From CAXRDE01 sp964229355 (GTDB lineage Bacteria; Cyanobacteriota; Sericytochromatia; UBA7694): DNA of 64,000 nt. Positions 26,380 to 33,679 of this stretch are shown in pieces. Positions within the stretch are counted from its first letter, which is position 1; the number at the start of each line of letters is the position of its first letter. The stretch covers positions 1 through 64,000 of the forward strand of contig CAXRDE010000002.1 in assembly GCA_964229355.1 (NCBI GenBank), written 5' to 3'. A model generated the notes under the pieces. The model saw only the letters and a program-made list of their open reading frames with translations. It had not been told where the DNA came from and made no database searches. The position numbers were made by a program, and so were the translations under genes.

Positions 26380-26552
26380 TAATCCCACCAACCCTTTACT
26401 TATTGCTTAATGTTTCAATGTGTCGCTATACATCGTGTCTGGATCTAGCATAATGCAAGGGGCGGGGCGAAATCTACGGGCTTATCAGGGTTTTAACGGG
26501 TTCCTAAAAGCCTTTTTATAGGTCTTTTATTTCTCTAAAACGTCTCAAACGC

Positions 26553-26582
26553 TTCAAAACAATTTGTACCCCCTGATATAAT
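26553..26582 (+). promoter_or_regulatory. Extended -10 promoter for a probably leaderless transcript
   Basis: TGATATAAT is a perfect extended -10 (TGnTATAAT; TATAAT at 26577-26582), with TTCAAA 18 bases upstream as a 4/6 -35. The ATG of the prodomain gene starts at 26589, six bases after the -10 box, so transcription would begin at or next to the start codon. No Shine-Dalgarno sequence is present. Confidence 0.6.
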
Positions 26583-26588
26583 AAACCC

Positions 26589-27461
26589 ATGAAATATACA
26601 ACATGTCTTTTACTCAGTGCATTGTGTTTTATCGGCTTTTCGGGGACCCCTGGCGTGTCAACCGCTGCGGCGCAAACCACGATGAACCCCCTTCACGACA
26701 AGGTGGTGCGCGTTCAATTTCAGCCCACGACCCCCGCATCCCTGATCCAAGAGATCAGTCACGCCTTTCAAGCCCCCATGACACGGGTGGGTGACCACAC
26801 CTATATCTTCGAAGTGCCGGCCCTTAAAACCCAGGATCAGTACGCCGAGCTTTTTGCAGTATTGCCCAGCGTGATGGCCACGGAACCGGTGCCTGAATAC
26901 AAGGTAGCAGATCATATTCAACCCAGGGTGGTCAACCTGCAAGCCCTGGATGCTGCCGGTAACCCTTTGAAGCCCCAGGACTATATGCCTGGTGAAGTGC
27001 TGGTCAAGTTCAAAGGGGACGTCAGTGCTTCAGACATTGCCTTTTTTAACCAGAGCGTTGGGGCTTCGCAGATTAGCCGCATTCCCAGTATCGGCGTGGT
27101 GCGCTTACGTTTGCCCGAAGGCATGGACGTCCAGGACGCCATTGCCCGTTACGAACAGTCGGGGCTGGTAGAATATGCTGAACCCAATGCCACCATGGGC
27201 TTACCGCAACCGGTGAACGGGCCTTTGGCCATGACCCCTATTCCCTTAGACGGCGGCGGACAAATGCTCGTGCATTTTCGTCCTGGTAGCAGCCAGGCGG
27301 TGCTCGATAAGTTTCAACGCATTTACGGAACCCGCTGGGTGAAAAAGACGTCGTTTTACTCATACCGTGTACAATTACCTGCAGGGTTAAATCCTGCTGT
27401 GGCAGCGCGGGTGTTCAAACTTTACCCCGGAGTCAACGATGTCCAACGTCTTTATTCGTAG
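26589..27461 (+). CDS. Secreted stand-alone subtilisin-prodomain protein (putative protease inhibitor or chaperone)
   Basis: 290 residues with a signal peptide (1-28, ending AAAQ) and no protease domain. Three prodomain-like units are visible. Unit 1 (about 38-105) runs from VVRVQFQPTTPASLIQ to VMATEPVPEYKV. Unit 2 (about 132-202) has PGEVLVKFKGDVSASDIAF, GVVRLRLPEGM and GLVEYAEPNATM, the fervidolysin-like prodomain pattern. Unit 3 (about 222-290) has MLVHFRPGSSQAVLDKF and ends with VNDVQRLYS. Free propeptides of this fold inhibit or help fold subtilases. The next gene encodes a subtilase and overlaps this one by 23 bases, so I infer that it acts on that enzyme. Not a degraded protease: the frame and signal peptide are intact. 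Confidence 0.78.
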   Translation: MKYTTCLLLSALCFIGFSGTPGVSTAAAQTTMNPLHDKVVRVQFQPTTPASLIQEISHAFQAPMTRVGDHTYIFEVPALKTQDQYAELFAVLPSVMATEPVPEYKVADHIQPRVVNLQALDAAGNPLKPQDYMPGEVLVKFKGDVSASDIAFFNQSVGASQISRIPSIGVVRLRLPEGMDVQDAIARYEQSGLVEYAEPNATMGLPQPVNGPLAMTPIPLDGGGQMLVHFRPGSSQAVLDKFQRIYGTRWVKKTSFYSYRVQLPAGLNPAVAARVFKLYPGVNDVQRLYS

Positions 27462-28872
27462 CTTTTCTCTTGTGGGCCTGGGCCTGAGCCTCCTGGCTTC
27501 GGTGACACTGTCCGCCTGTCAAAACCCACTGGCCATCTCACCTCAGACGGCCGCTCCGCCAGTTAAGGCTGAGGCCTCTCACGCCTTGCTGTCTCAGCTC
27601 ACGCTGGCCACCAGTCGCGATGTATTGGTGCAGGTGCCCAGCGATCAACTGGCTTCCTTACAAACCCTTATTCCTGACATGAAAATCAAGACCCTCTCTG
27701 CCGATGCGCACCTGTATCAACTGCAACTGCCTGTGGGCCGATCGCTGCTCAGAAGCCTTCGTCTGTTAGAAGCAACGCCCGGTGTGGCCTTTGCTGAAGC
27801 CAATCCCACCTTTAAAATTCCTGATTTTCAGGTGCAATCAGTAGAGTCTTTTCGTCCCCGAGACCCCCGCTATGGGATGCAGTGGAATATGCGCAGTGCC
27901 AAAATTGATCAGGCCTGGTCTCTGGTCAAAAGTAACCCCAATATTTTGGTGGCCGTGATTGACTCGGGGGTGGATCCAAACCACGAAGACCTGGTGGAGT
28001 ACTTAGAGCCGCTTGAAGACATTTATAACGAGCAAAAGGGAAGTGACGTCTACCGTAACCCCTTTACTTCAGAGGTGATTAACTATGGCGGACGAGACGG
28101 AAACGGCCACGGCACCCACGTGACCGGTGTGATTGCCGCCAGCATGGACAATAATTTAGGGGTGGCCGGTGTGGTGGGCGGTGGTGTACGGATTTTACCC
28201 ATTAAGGCCACCGATTACGCGGGCAGTACCGACGCTGCCACCCTGACCGCAGCTTTTCAGCGGGCCATTGATCGGGGAGCCAAAGTGATCAATATCAGTA
28301 TTGGTGGCCCGGTCTCTAAAAGCACCCGCGCCCTGGAGTCGATTGTGCAGGTTGCTCTACAACGCAATATCACCATTGTCTCTGCCACGGGCAATGAAAG
28401 CGCGCGGGACCAGGGAGCCATTTCCCCGATTTTGGTGCCCGCCGCCTATAACGGGGTGATTGCTGTGGGTGCCCACACCGAAAAGGACAACGTGGCTTCT
28501 TATTCCAACGGTGGCTCTCAAATTGACCTGGTGGCCCCAGGGGGTGCTGGACGCAGCAATGTACTTCAGGAAGGCCAACAAATCTGGTCCACCTGGCCCA
28601 GCTATAACACCTTTGAGTTTTTTCAAAAACGGGTGACCAGCACGGTATATGCAGCCACTTCAGGGACCTCCATGGCCTGCCCTCATGTAACCGGCGTGGT
28701 GGCTTTGATGCTTGCTCGCGAGCCCAATCTGACCCCCGCACAAATTCGCAGTCGCTTGATTGCCACCGCTGACGATATGGCAACCCCGGGCTACGACGAA
28801 GATTCAGGATATGGAAAACTCAACGCTTACCGCGCGTTACAATGGACACAACACGATGCACAAGATGAATAA
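27439..28872 (+). CDS. Subtilisin-like (S8) serine protease lipoprotein
   Basis: 477 residues; signal peptide with lipobox LSAC (C27). A prodomain (about 60-125) contains DVLVQVPSDQLASL and GVAFAEANPTF. The catalytic domain has D175 (VAVIDSGVDP), H224 (GNGHGTHVTG), oxyanion N319 (SATGNES) and S411 (SGTSMACPHVTG), so it should be active. The domain closes with the standard GYGKLNAYRAL. GGAG lies nine bases before the ATG, inside the upstream gene. Placed between a free prodomain gene and another lipoprotein gene, all overlapping, it is likely the enzyme of a small surface protease operon. Confidence 0.93.
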   Translation: MSNVFIRSFSLVGLGLSLLASVTLSACQNPLAISPQTAAPPVKAEASHALLSQLTLATSRDVLVQVPSDQLASLQTLIPDMKIKTLSADAHLYQLQLPVGRSLLRSLRLLEATPGVAFAEANPTFKIPDFQVQSVESFRPRDPRYGMQWNMRSAKIDQAWSLVKSNPNILVAVIDSGVDPNHEDLVEYLEPLEDIYNEQKGSDVYRNPFTSEVINYGGRDGNGHGTHVTGVIAASMDNNLGVAGVVGGGVRILPIKATDYAGSTDAATLTAAFQRAIDRGAKVINISIGGPVSKSTRALESIVQVALQRNITIVSATGNESARDQGAISPILVPAAYNGVIAVGAHTEKDNVASYSNGGSQIDLVAPGGAGRSNVLQEGQQIWSTWPSYNTFEFFQKRVTSTVYAATSGTSMACPHVTGVVALMLAREPNLTPAQIRSRLIATADDMATPGYDEDSGYGKLNAYRALQWTQHDAQDE

Positions 28873-30208
28873 ACCGCTTTTATTGGCCCTTTTTTGCAGT
28901 ACCGTTTTGGGAGCATGCACCCCGGTAGCGGTCCCTGATCAGCCCTCTGAGCCCAGTCCTTCTGCCAGCAGCAGTAGCGATCAGCCCAGCGTGCCAGACG
29001 TGACCCGCATTGATGCCCAGGTAATGATCGTGGATGCCCAGGACAAGCCGGTGGCCGACGTGGAGGTGACCCTCAATAGTCTCAGTCAGGCGCAGCGCGT
29101 GGAGCGCACCAACAGCGAGGGGATTGCCACCTTTACACAAATCCCCCAAAATGCGGAATACCAGATTGAAGTGCAAAAAACCGGTTTTCAAAAAGCATCC
29201 CGCACCGCCGATTTGGCCAGGCTTGTGACCCAAAACCAGCGCAATGTGAGCCTAAAGATCATTCTGGAACCCATTTTGTCGGGTTTAAGTGGTCAAGTGT
29301 TGGATGCCCAGAGTACACCCCTGGCAGGTGCCAGTGTCTTTGATGGCACCAACACCGTCGAAACCGATAAAGACGGGCGTTTTACCCTCGGCTATAACAG
29401 TGCACAAACGGTCACCTTACGGGTGAAAAAAACCGGCTACGAGGCCAGCTCCCGTCAGGTGCAGGTGGCCCCGGGGCAAGTGTTGAATTTGGGTCAGGTG
29501 GTCCTTTCTAAAGCGGCCTCCCAACGGGTCATTGGTATTGACCTTACTCACAACTCCTTTGGTTTGTCAGGCAGCAATGCCCTGCAAAATTACCAGCGGG
29601 TACAGAGTACCCTTGAAGCAGAAGGCTATAAAGTCCAGATCATCACTGCGGATCTGCTCAACACCCTGCCCAGTTTGGATGGCTTGCTGGTGTTAAGTCC
29701 CCAGTCCACCTTTTCGGTGGAGGAAAAAGCGGCGATCCAGGCCTTTGTACTCAGCGGAAAAAAACTGGTGCTGACGGCAGAGTGGGCTGGCTTTGGCGGG
29801 TTCTCTCACGCCAATGCTAACCAAATCCTTGCGCCCTTTAACCTGGAGCTGGGCACCGACACGCTGCGGGCCACCGATCAAAGCGGCTTTTTAAGCACCA
29901 CCAATTTCGAAGCTCACCCCCTGGTTCAGGGCATTCAGCGTCTGAAATTTTTTCAATCCGCTTCTGTGCGCCTTAACCAACTGGGGCAACCGGGCGCTTT
30001 GCCTGTACGCACTGAAGACAATACCTTTCGCATTGTCAACACGGTGGGGGCCTTTGGTTTGATTGGCGTGGCGCCCTTTGGCAGTGGCAATGTGGTGGTG
30101 GTGGGCGACAGCTCCCTGTGGTCTGACGAAGACTCTGATGGAAACCAGATTGCCAACTTAGACGAAGCCGATAACCGCAAGCTACTTTCTCAGATCTTCA
30201 GCTGGTAA
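28856..30208 (+). CDS. Surface lipoprotein with carboxypeptidase-regulatory-like repeats and a GATase/DUF4350-like domain
   Basis: About 450 residues; ATG 28856 or 28865 both give a lipoprotein signal ending VLGAC. Two beta-sandwich units of the carboxypeptidase regulatory type follow: DAQVMIVDAQDKPVADVEVTL with TNSEGIATF, and SGQVLDAQSTPLAGASVFD with TDKDGRFTLGY. The C-terminal 230 residues look like a Rossmann-type glutamine-amidotransferase-like fold (DLTHNSFGLSG, LDGLLVLSPQSTF, LSGKKLVLTAEW, GNVVVVGDSSLW) without a visible catalytic Cys. It overlaps the protease gene and probably is its surface-displayed partner; no enzymatic role can be assigned. Confidence 0.8.
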   Translation: MHKMNKPLLLALFCSTVLGACTPVAVPDQPSEPSPSASSSSDQPSVPDVTRIDAQVMIVDAQDKPVADVEVTLNSLSQAQRVERTNSEGIATFTQIPQNAEYQIEVQKTGFQKASRTADLARLVTQNQRNVSLKIILEPILSGLSGQVLDAQSTPLAGASVFDGTNTVETDKDGRFTLGYNSAQTVTLRVKKTGYEASSRQVQVAPGQVLNLGQVVLSKAASQRVIGIDLTHNSFGLSGSNALQNYQRVQSTLEAEGYKVQIITADLLNTLPSLDGLLVLSPQSTFSVEEKAAIQAFVLSGKKLVLTAEWAGFGGFSHANANQILAPFNLELGTDTLRATDQSGFLSTTNFEAHPLVQGIQRLKFFQSASVRLNQLGQPGALPVRTEDNTFRIVNTVGAFGLIGVAPFGSGNVVVVGDSSLWSDEDSDGNQIANLDEADNRKLLSQIFSW

Positions 30209-30218
30209 GCAATCACCT

Positions 30219-30247
30219 TTTAGAAGCTATCCGAGCGGTGTTACAAT
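30219..30247 (+). promoter_or_regulatory. Probable sigma70 promoter of typA
   Basis: TTTAGA (4/6 to the -35 consensus) and TACAAT (5/6 to -10) are 17 bases apart. The start would lie near 30254, giving a 5' leader of about 70 bases that contains an imperfect inverted repeat (30256-30264 with 30290-30299). Confidence 0.5.
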
Positions 30248-30325
30248 GCTTGCCGACGGGTTCCTCCCTCTTATGCGCTTTAACGCCTCGGAAACCCGTG
30301 ATTCTTTAGAAAACACAGAAATTTT

Positions 30326-32110
30326 ATGAACCACACACAGATTCGCAACGTGGCAGTGATTGCCCACGTTGACCACGGAAAGACCACGCTCGTTGATGAA
30401 TTATTAAAGCAGAGCGGAACCTTTCAGCCCCACGAAAAAATTCAAGAACGCGTCATGGACTCCAACGATCTCGAAAGAGAACGCGGCATCACGATTTTGG
30501 CAAAAAACACTGCCATTACCTACTTTGACAAGCGCATCAACATTGTTGACACCCCCGGTCACGCTGACTTTGGTGGCGAAGTTGAGCGCATCCTGGGCAT
30601 GGTAGACGGTGCCCTGTTGATTGTTGACTCTGTCGAAGGCCCCATGCCCCAAACCCGTTTTGTACTGCGTAAGGCCTTAGAGCAAAAGCTTAAGGTCATG
30701 GTGGTGGTGAACAAATTGGATCGTGAGTTTGCCCGCCCTGAAGCCGTTATTGATGAAGTGCTTGACCTGTTTTTAGAGCTGGGCGCCGATGATGAACAAT
30801 GCGAGTTCCCCTATGTCTTTGCCTCTGCACTGCAAGGTTTTGCCACCACTGACCACACCCAAATCACCGATAACATGCAGGCGCTTTTTGAACTGATTGT
30901 GAACGAAGTGCCTGCCCCTGAAGTGAACGAAGATGGCCCTTTCCGTATGCAGGTCACCAACGTGGACTACGATGATTACCTCGGACACATTGGTATTGGT
31001 CGTCTGCTGCAGGGTTCAGTCAAGGTCAATGATCGCATTGCTATTATTGACGCCGATGGAGCGAGTCGCAATGTTAACGTGGGCAAACTGTACAATTACG
31101 AAGGCCTCAAGCGCGTTGAAATTCCTGAAGCAACCCCCGGCGATATTATTGCGTTCAGTGGTGTGGGCGAAGTCCACATTGGCGACTCTCTGGTGGACAT
31201 CGACAACCCCCAGCCTTTGCCTCCCATTATCGTAGACGAACCCACCCTGCAAATGACCTTTTCCGTTAACGACAGCCCCTTTGCGGGCAAAGAAGGTGAT
31301 TTTTTAACCTCCCGTCACCTGCGGAAGCGTCTGTACCGTGAAGCCATGACCAACCTCAGCTTGCGGGTACAAGACGGCGATACCACCGACAGCTTTGCGG
31401 TGGCGGGTCGCGGTGAATTGCACCTGGGTATTTTGATTGAAACCATGCGCCGTGAAGGCTATGAGTTTCAGATCAGCCGCCCCCACGTTATTTTAAAAGA
31501 AATTGACGGTCAAAAAATGGAGCCTTTTGAACGCCTGGTGCTCGATGTACCCGGCGATTATGTGGGCTCTTGTATTGATGCCCTGGGTCGCCGCAAAGGC
31601 GAAATGATCACCATGGACACCACCGCCGAAAACCGTAGCATTATTACCTTCAGCATTCCCGCTCGCGGACTGATTGGTTTCTCTTCGGACTATGTGCGCT
31701 TAACCAAAGGTGAAGGCATTATGCACTCGGTGTTTGATGAGTATAAGCCTTACAAAGGCGATCTGCCTCAGGTGCGCAATGGGGTCATCTGGTCCATGGA
31801 GCAGGGCATGGTGAAAGCCTATGCGCTGCAACAGCTCGAAGATCGTGGTACTTTCTTCATTAAGCCAGGTACCGATGTATATGTGGGCATGATTGTAGGA
31901 GAACATAACCGTCCTCAAGAACTGCCGGTTAACGTGTGTAAAGCCAAGAAGCTGACCAACATGCGCGCTGCTGGTTCTGATGACTTAATTACCCTCAAGA
32001 CCCCCCGCCAGTTGAGTCTTGAAGAAGCCATGTCTTACATTCAAGACGACGAGCTGATTGAGGTCACTCCAAAATCGATTCGCCTGCGTAAAAAGAATCC
32101 CAAGCGTTAA
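30326..32110 (+). CDS. typA: Ribosome-associated GTPase TypA/BipA
   Basis: Translational GTPase of the EF-G family that binds the 70S ribosome and influences assembly and stress growth. The 594 residues are close to the family length. G1 is AHVDHGKTT (13-21), G2 lies around ERERGITI, G3 is DTPGHADFGGEVER, G4 is NKLD and G5 is the SAL motif in FASALQGF. Domain II follows from FRMQVTNVDYDDYLGHIGIGR, EF-G-like domains III and V from TMRREGYEFQISRPHVI, and the BipA-specific C-terminal domain includes YKPYKGDLPQVRNGV and VNVCKAKKLTNMRA. Eleven bases separate it from the next gene. Confidence 0.97.
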   Translation: MNHTQIRNVAVIAHVDHGKTTLVDELLKQSGTFQPHEKIQERVMDSNDLERERGITILAKNTAITYFDKRINIVDTPGHADFGGEVERILGMVDGALLIVDSVEGPMPQTRFVLRKALEQKLKVMVVVNKLDREFARPEAVIDEVLDLFLELGADDEQCEFPYVFASALQGFATTDHTQITDNMQALFELIVNEVPAPEVNEDGPFRMQVTNVDYDDYLGHIGIGRLLQGSVKVNDRIAIIDADGASRNVNVGKLYNYEGLKRVEIPEATPGDIIAFSGVGEVHIGDSLVDIDNPQPLPPIIVDEPTLQMTFSVNDSPFAGKEGDFLTSRHLRKRLYREAMTNLSLRVQDGDTTDSFAVAGRGELHLGILIETMRREGYEFQISRPHVILKEIDGQKMEPFERLVLDVPGDYVGSCIDALGRRKGEMITMDTTAENRSIITFSIPARGLIGFSSDYVRLTKGEGIMHSVFDEYKPYKGDLPQVRNGVIWSMEQGMVKAYALQQLEDRGTFFIKPGTDVYVGMIVGEHNRPQELPVNVCKAKKLTNMRAAGSDDLITLKTPRQLSLEEAMSYIQDDELIEVTPKSIRLRKKNPKR

Positions 32111-32121
32111 GAGGCGAGCGA

Positions 32122-33315
32122 ATGGACAGACGTTTTAAGAATTTGTATTCAGATCACTGGGGCATTTTAGAGGTCATGGTGACCGACCATTCGCCCATTG
32201 ATCTCAAGCGTCTGGCCATTCGGGATCGTGACGATGCCTATCACTTTATTGTGAGCTACGGTTACGATATCAACATTCCCGAAGAAGCCGAAGAAGTCTA
32301 TAAGCTGAAGTCAGAGGCTTTGCAATTTATTCAGACGTATTTTTTGAGTGACTTAGCAGATGCCTTTGAACCGCTCACCGTGCCCTACAGCATTGAGCGG
32401 GCCGATGTCAGTGACCTGTTGCTTCTGGCATCTTCCAATCCGCGGGCTTCGCTGCAAAAGTGGGCCTGTGCGGTGTTGCGGGTTATGCATACCCTGGCCC
32501 ATGTGGCCAGTGATCTCTCCGCTCACTACTTTGCCGACATTCAGGAGCAGGTGCTGGGCCCCTATTACCATCACATTCACAAAGAAGGCGATCAGCTCTT
32601 TTTGGGCACGGGTGAGCAGGCAATTCCGTTGGTGGAATTTAACGCCAAAGCGGGTAAAAAGCGCGACTCGGCCATTATGAAGCTGTTGCACAAGCGAGAA
32701 AACGTCGCTGCAGATATTTTTGATCGCATTGGGGTCCGCTTTGTCACCCATGACCGCATGGACGCTCTATTGGTGTTGCGCTATTTGCGAGAACACCACC
32801 TGGTGCCCTTTCCCAATGTCAAGCCCAGTCGTTCCGTGAACACCCTGATTCACATCGACAAGTTTCGCAAAACCTTCCGCGAGTTGTTTCACCGCTACCG
32901 CAACCGTGAGCTCAACGACACCGAGTTTGAACATATTTTGCGTCACAGTGCGCAATTTCGCGATGTCTTAAGCCCTCGCCAGGTGCATCGCATGTTCAAT
33001 CGCAACCCCTTTACCAGCAAAACCTATCGCTCCATGCAGTTTACGGTACGTCAATTGGTGCGTATTACCAACCCGCTCTATCCCTTTAAAAAAGACATGT
33101 TGGCCCCTGAAGACGATGTGTCCCGTGCCCGTTTTGAAGCGGCACGGCCTTATTACCGTTTCTTTTTTCCTTATGAGGTGCAAATTGTGGATGTGGAAAC
33201 CCACAACAACAATCGCTCAGGCACCTCCAGCCACGATGTCTACAAACAGCGTCAGCGCATTGCGGCCCGTGAGCGGGTGTTGGGTAGCTTGTTGAAGCCT
33301 TTGAGTAGTTCTTAA
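32122..33315 (+). CDS. Divergent RelA/SpoT-like (nucleotidyltransferase-fold) protein
   Basis: 397 residues, soluble. I recall similar proteins under an uncharacterised TIGR family (TIGR04552/TIGR04562) in Deltaproteobacteria, but cannot confirm it. The central and C-terminal order of motifs resembles (p)ppGpp synthetases: a basic block KKRDSAIMKLLHKR (179-192), then DRIGVRFV (201-208; compare D-x-x-G-x-R), TYRSMQFTV (301-309; compare YxSxH, with the His absent) and YEVQIVD (351-357; compare EVQIRT) followed by HDVYKQR. The N-terminal 170 residues are helical and contain no HD-type hydrolase motif. GAGGCGAG precedes the ATG. Co-transcription with typA suggests a stress or ribosome-linked function. 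Function is inference; family resemblance is moderate. Confidence 0.7.
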   Translation: MDRRFKNLYSDHWGILEVMVTDHSPIDLKRLAIRDRDDAYHFIVSYGYDINIPEEAEEVYKLKSEALQFIQTYFLSDLADAFEPLTVPYSIERADVSDLLLLASSNPRASLQKWACAVLRVMHTLAHVASDLSAHYFADIQEQVLGPYYHHIHKEGDQLFLGTGEQAIPLVEFNAKAGKKRDSAIMKLLHKRENVAADIFDRIGVRFVTHDRMDALLVLRYLREHHLVPFPNVKPSRSVNTLIHIDKFRKTFRELFHRYRNRELNDTEFEHILRHSAQFRDVLSPRQVHRMFNRNPFTSKTYRSMQFTVRQLVRITNPLYPFKKDMLAPEDDVSRARFEAARPYYRFFFPYEVQIVDVETHNNNRSGTSSHDVYKQRQRIAARERVLGSLLKPLSSS

Positions 33316-33325
33316 CTAGCTAGTT
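33314..33325. repeat. Perfect 12-base palindrome at the 3' end of the typA operon
   Basis: AACTAGCTAGTT overlaps the stop codon of the preceding gene. It is too short and has no T run, so terminator activity is doubtful. It marks the left edge of the A/T-rich lipoprotein region. Confidence 0.4.
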
Positions 33326-33345
33326 ATAACACTAATCGGGACTAA

Positions 33346-33465
33346 GTTCTCGGAGTAAGGAAATATGCTATCAAAACTCCACAAGGTGTTGTCCTTCCGG
33401 CATTTGTAAGTCATGAATCGATCGATGTAGATTCTGACTTATTCACTGTTACGGGTGGTTCTTGA
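33346..33465 (+). pseudogene. Open frame without a start codon, possible 3' remnant of a lost gene
   Basis: A 39-codon open stretch between stops, with no ATG, GTG or TTG, reads ...KYAIKTPQGVVLPAFVSHES, then IDVDSDLFTVTGGS and stop. Its end resembles the last residues of the neighbouring lipoprotein (DSDAFTVAS). It may be the tail of a gene deleted when the accessory region formed. A different frame holds a 14-codon ORF at 33365 (MLSKLHKVLSFRHL) with AAGGA five bases upstream. The rest of the 364-base gap 33316-33679 is A/T-rich and holds only the promoter at 33607-33634. Confidence 0.35.
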
Positions 33466-33606
33466 TCATTACATGATGTTTCAGAGGTAGAAACGAAGTT
33501 AACAATGGGCTCCAATGCTTTCATTCTTAAATATAGTACTCACCAAATTTATCTGTATCGATAATGATATTCTGTATTTATTGATTTATATGAATTAAAA
33601 AGTTTA

Positions 33607-33634
33607 TTGACTTTAATTGATTTTGTGTTAACAT
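33607..33634 (+). promoter_or_regulatory. Sigma70-type promoter of the 33.7-kb lipoprotein gene
   Basis: TTGACT (33607-33612, 5/6) and TAACAT (33629-33634, 4/6) are 16 bases apart, 45 bases upstream of the ATG. The spacing and the GTGTTA sequence entering the -10 resemble the promoter proposed for the S8 gene at 1981-2008. Confidence 0.45.
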
Positions 33635-33679
33635 AATCGAAGCGGTTTTTTAAATTTTTTACAACGAGGTTTCAAAGCA

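Noticed and set aside
30256..30299. Inverted repeat in the typA leader as a possible riboswitch or attenuator
   Set aside because: The stem is imperfect with a long loop, and no known riboswitch core is recognisable. Noted only as part of the leader.
33365..33409. 14-codon ORF (MLSKLHKVLSFRHL) with a fair ribosome site as a leader peptide
   Set aside because: No downstream attenuator or closely following gene supports it; the next gene starts 270 bases away behind its own promoter.
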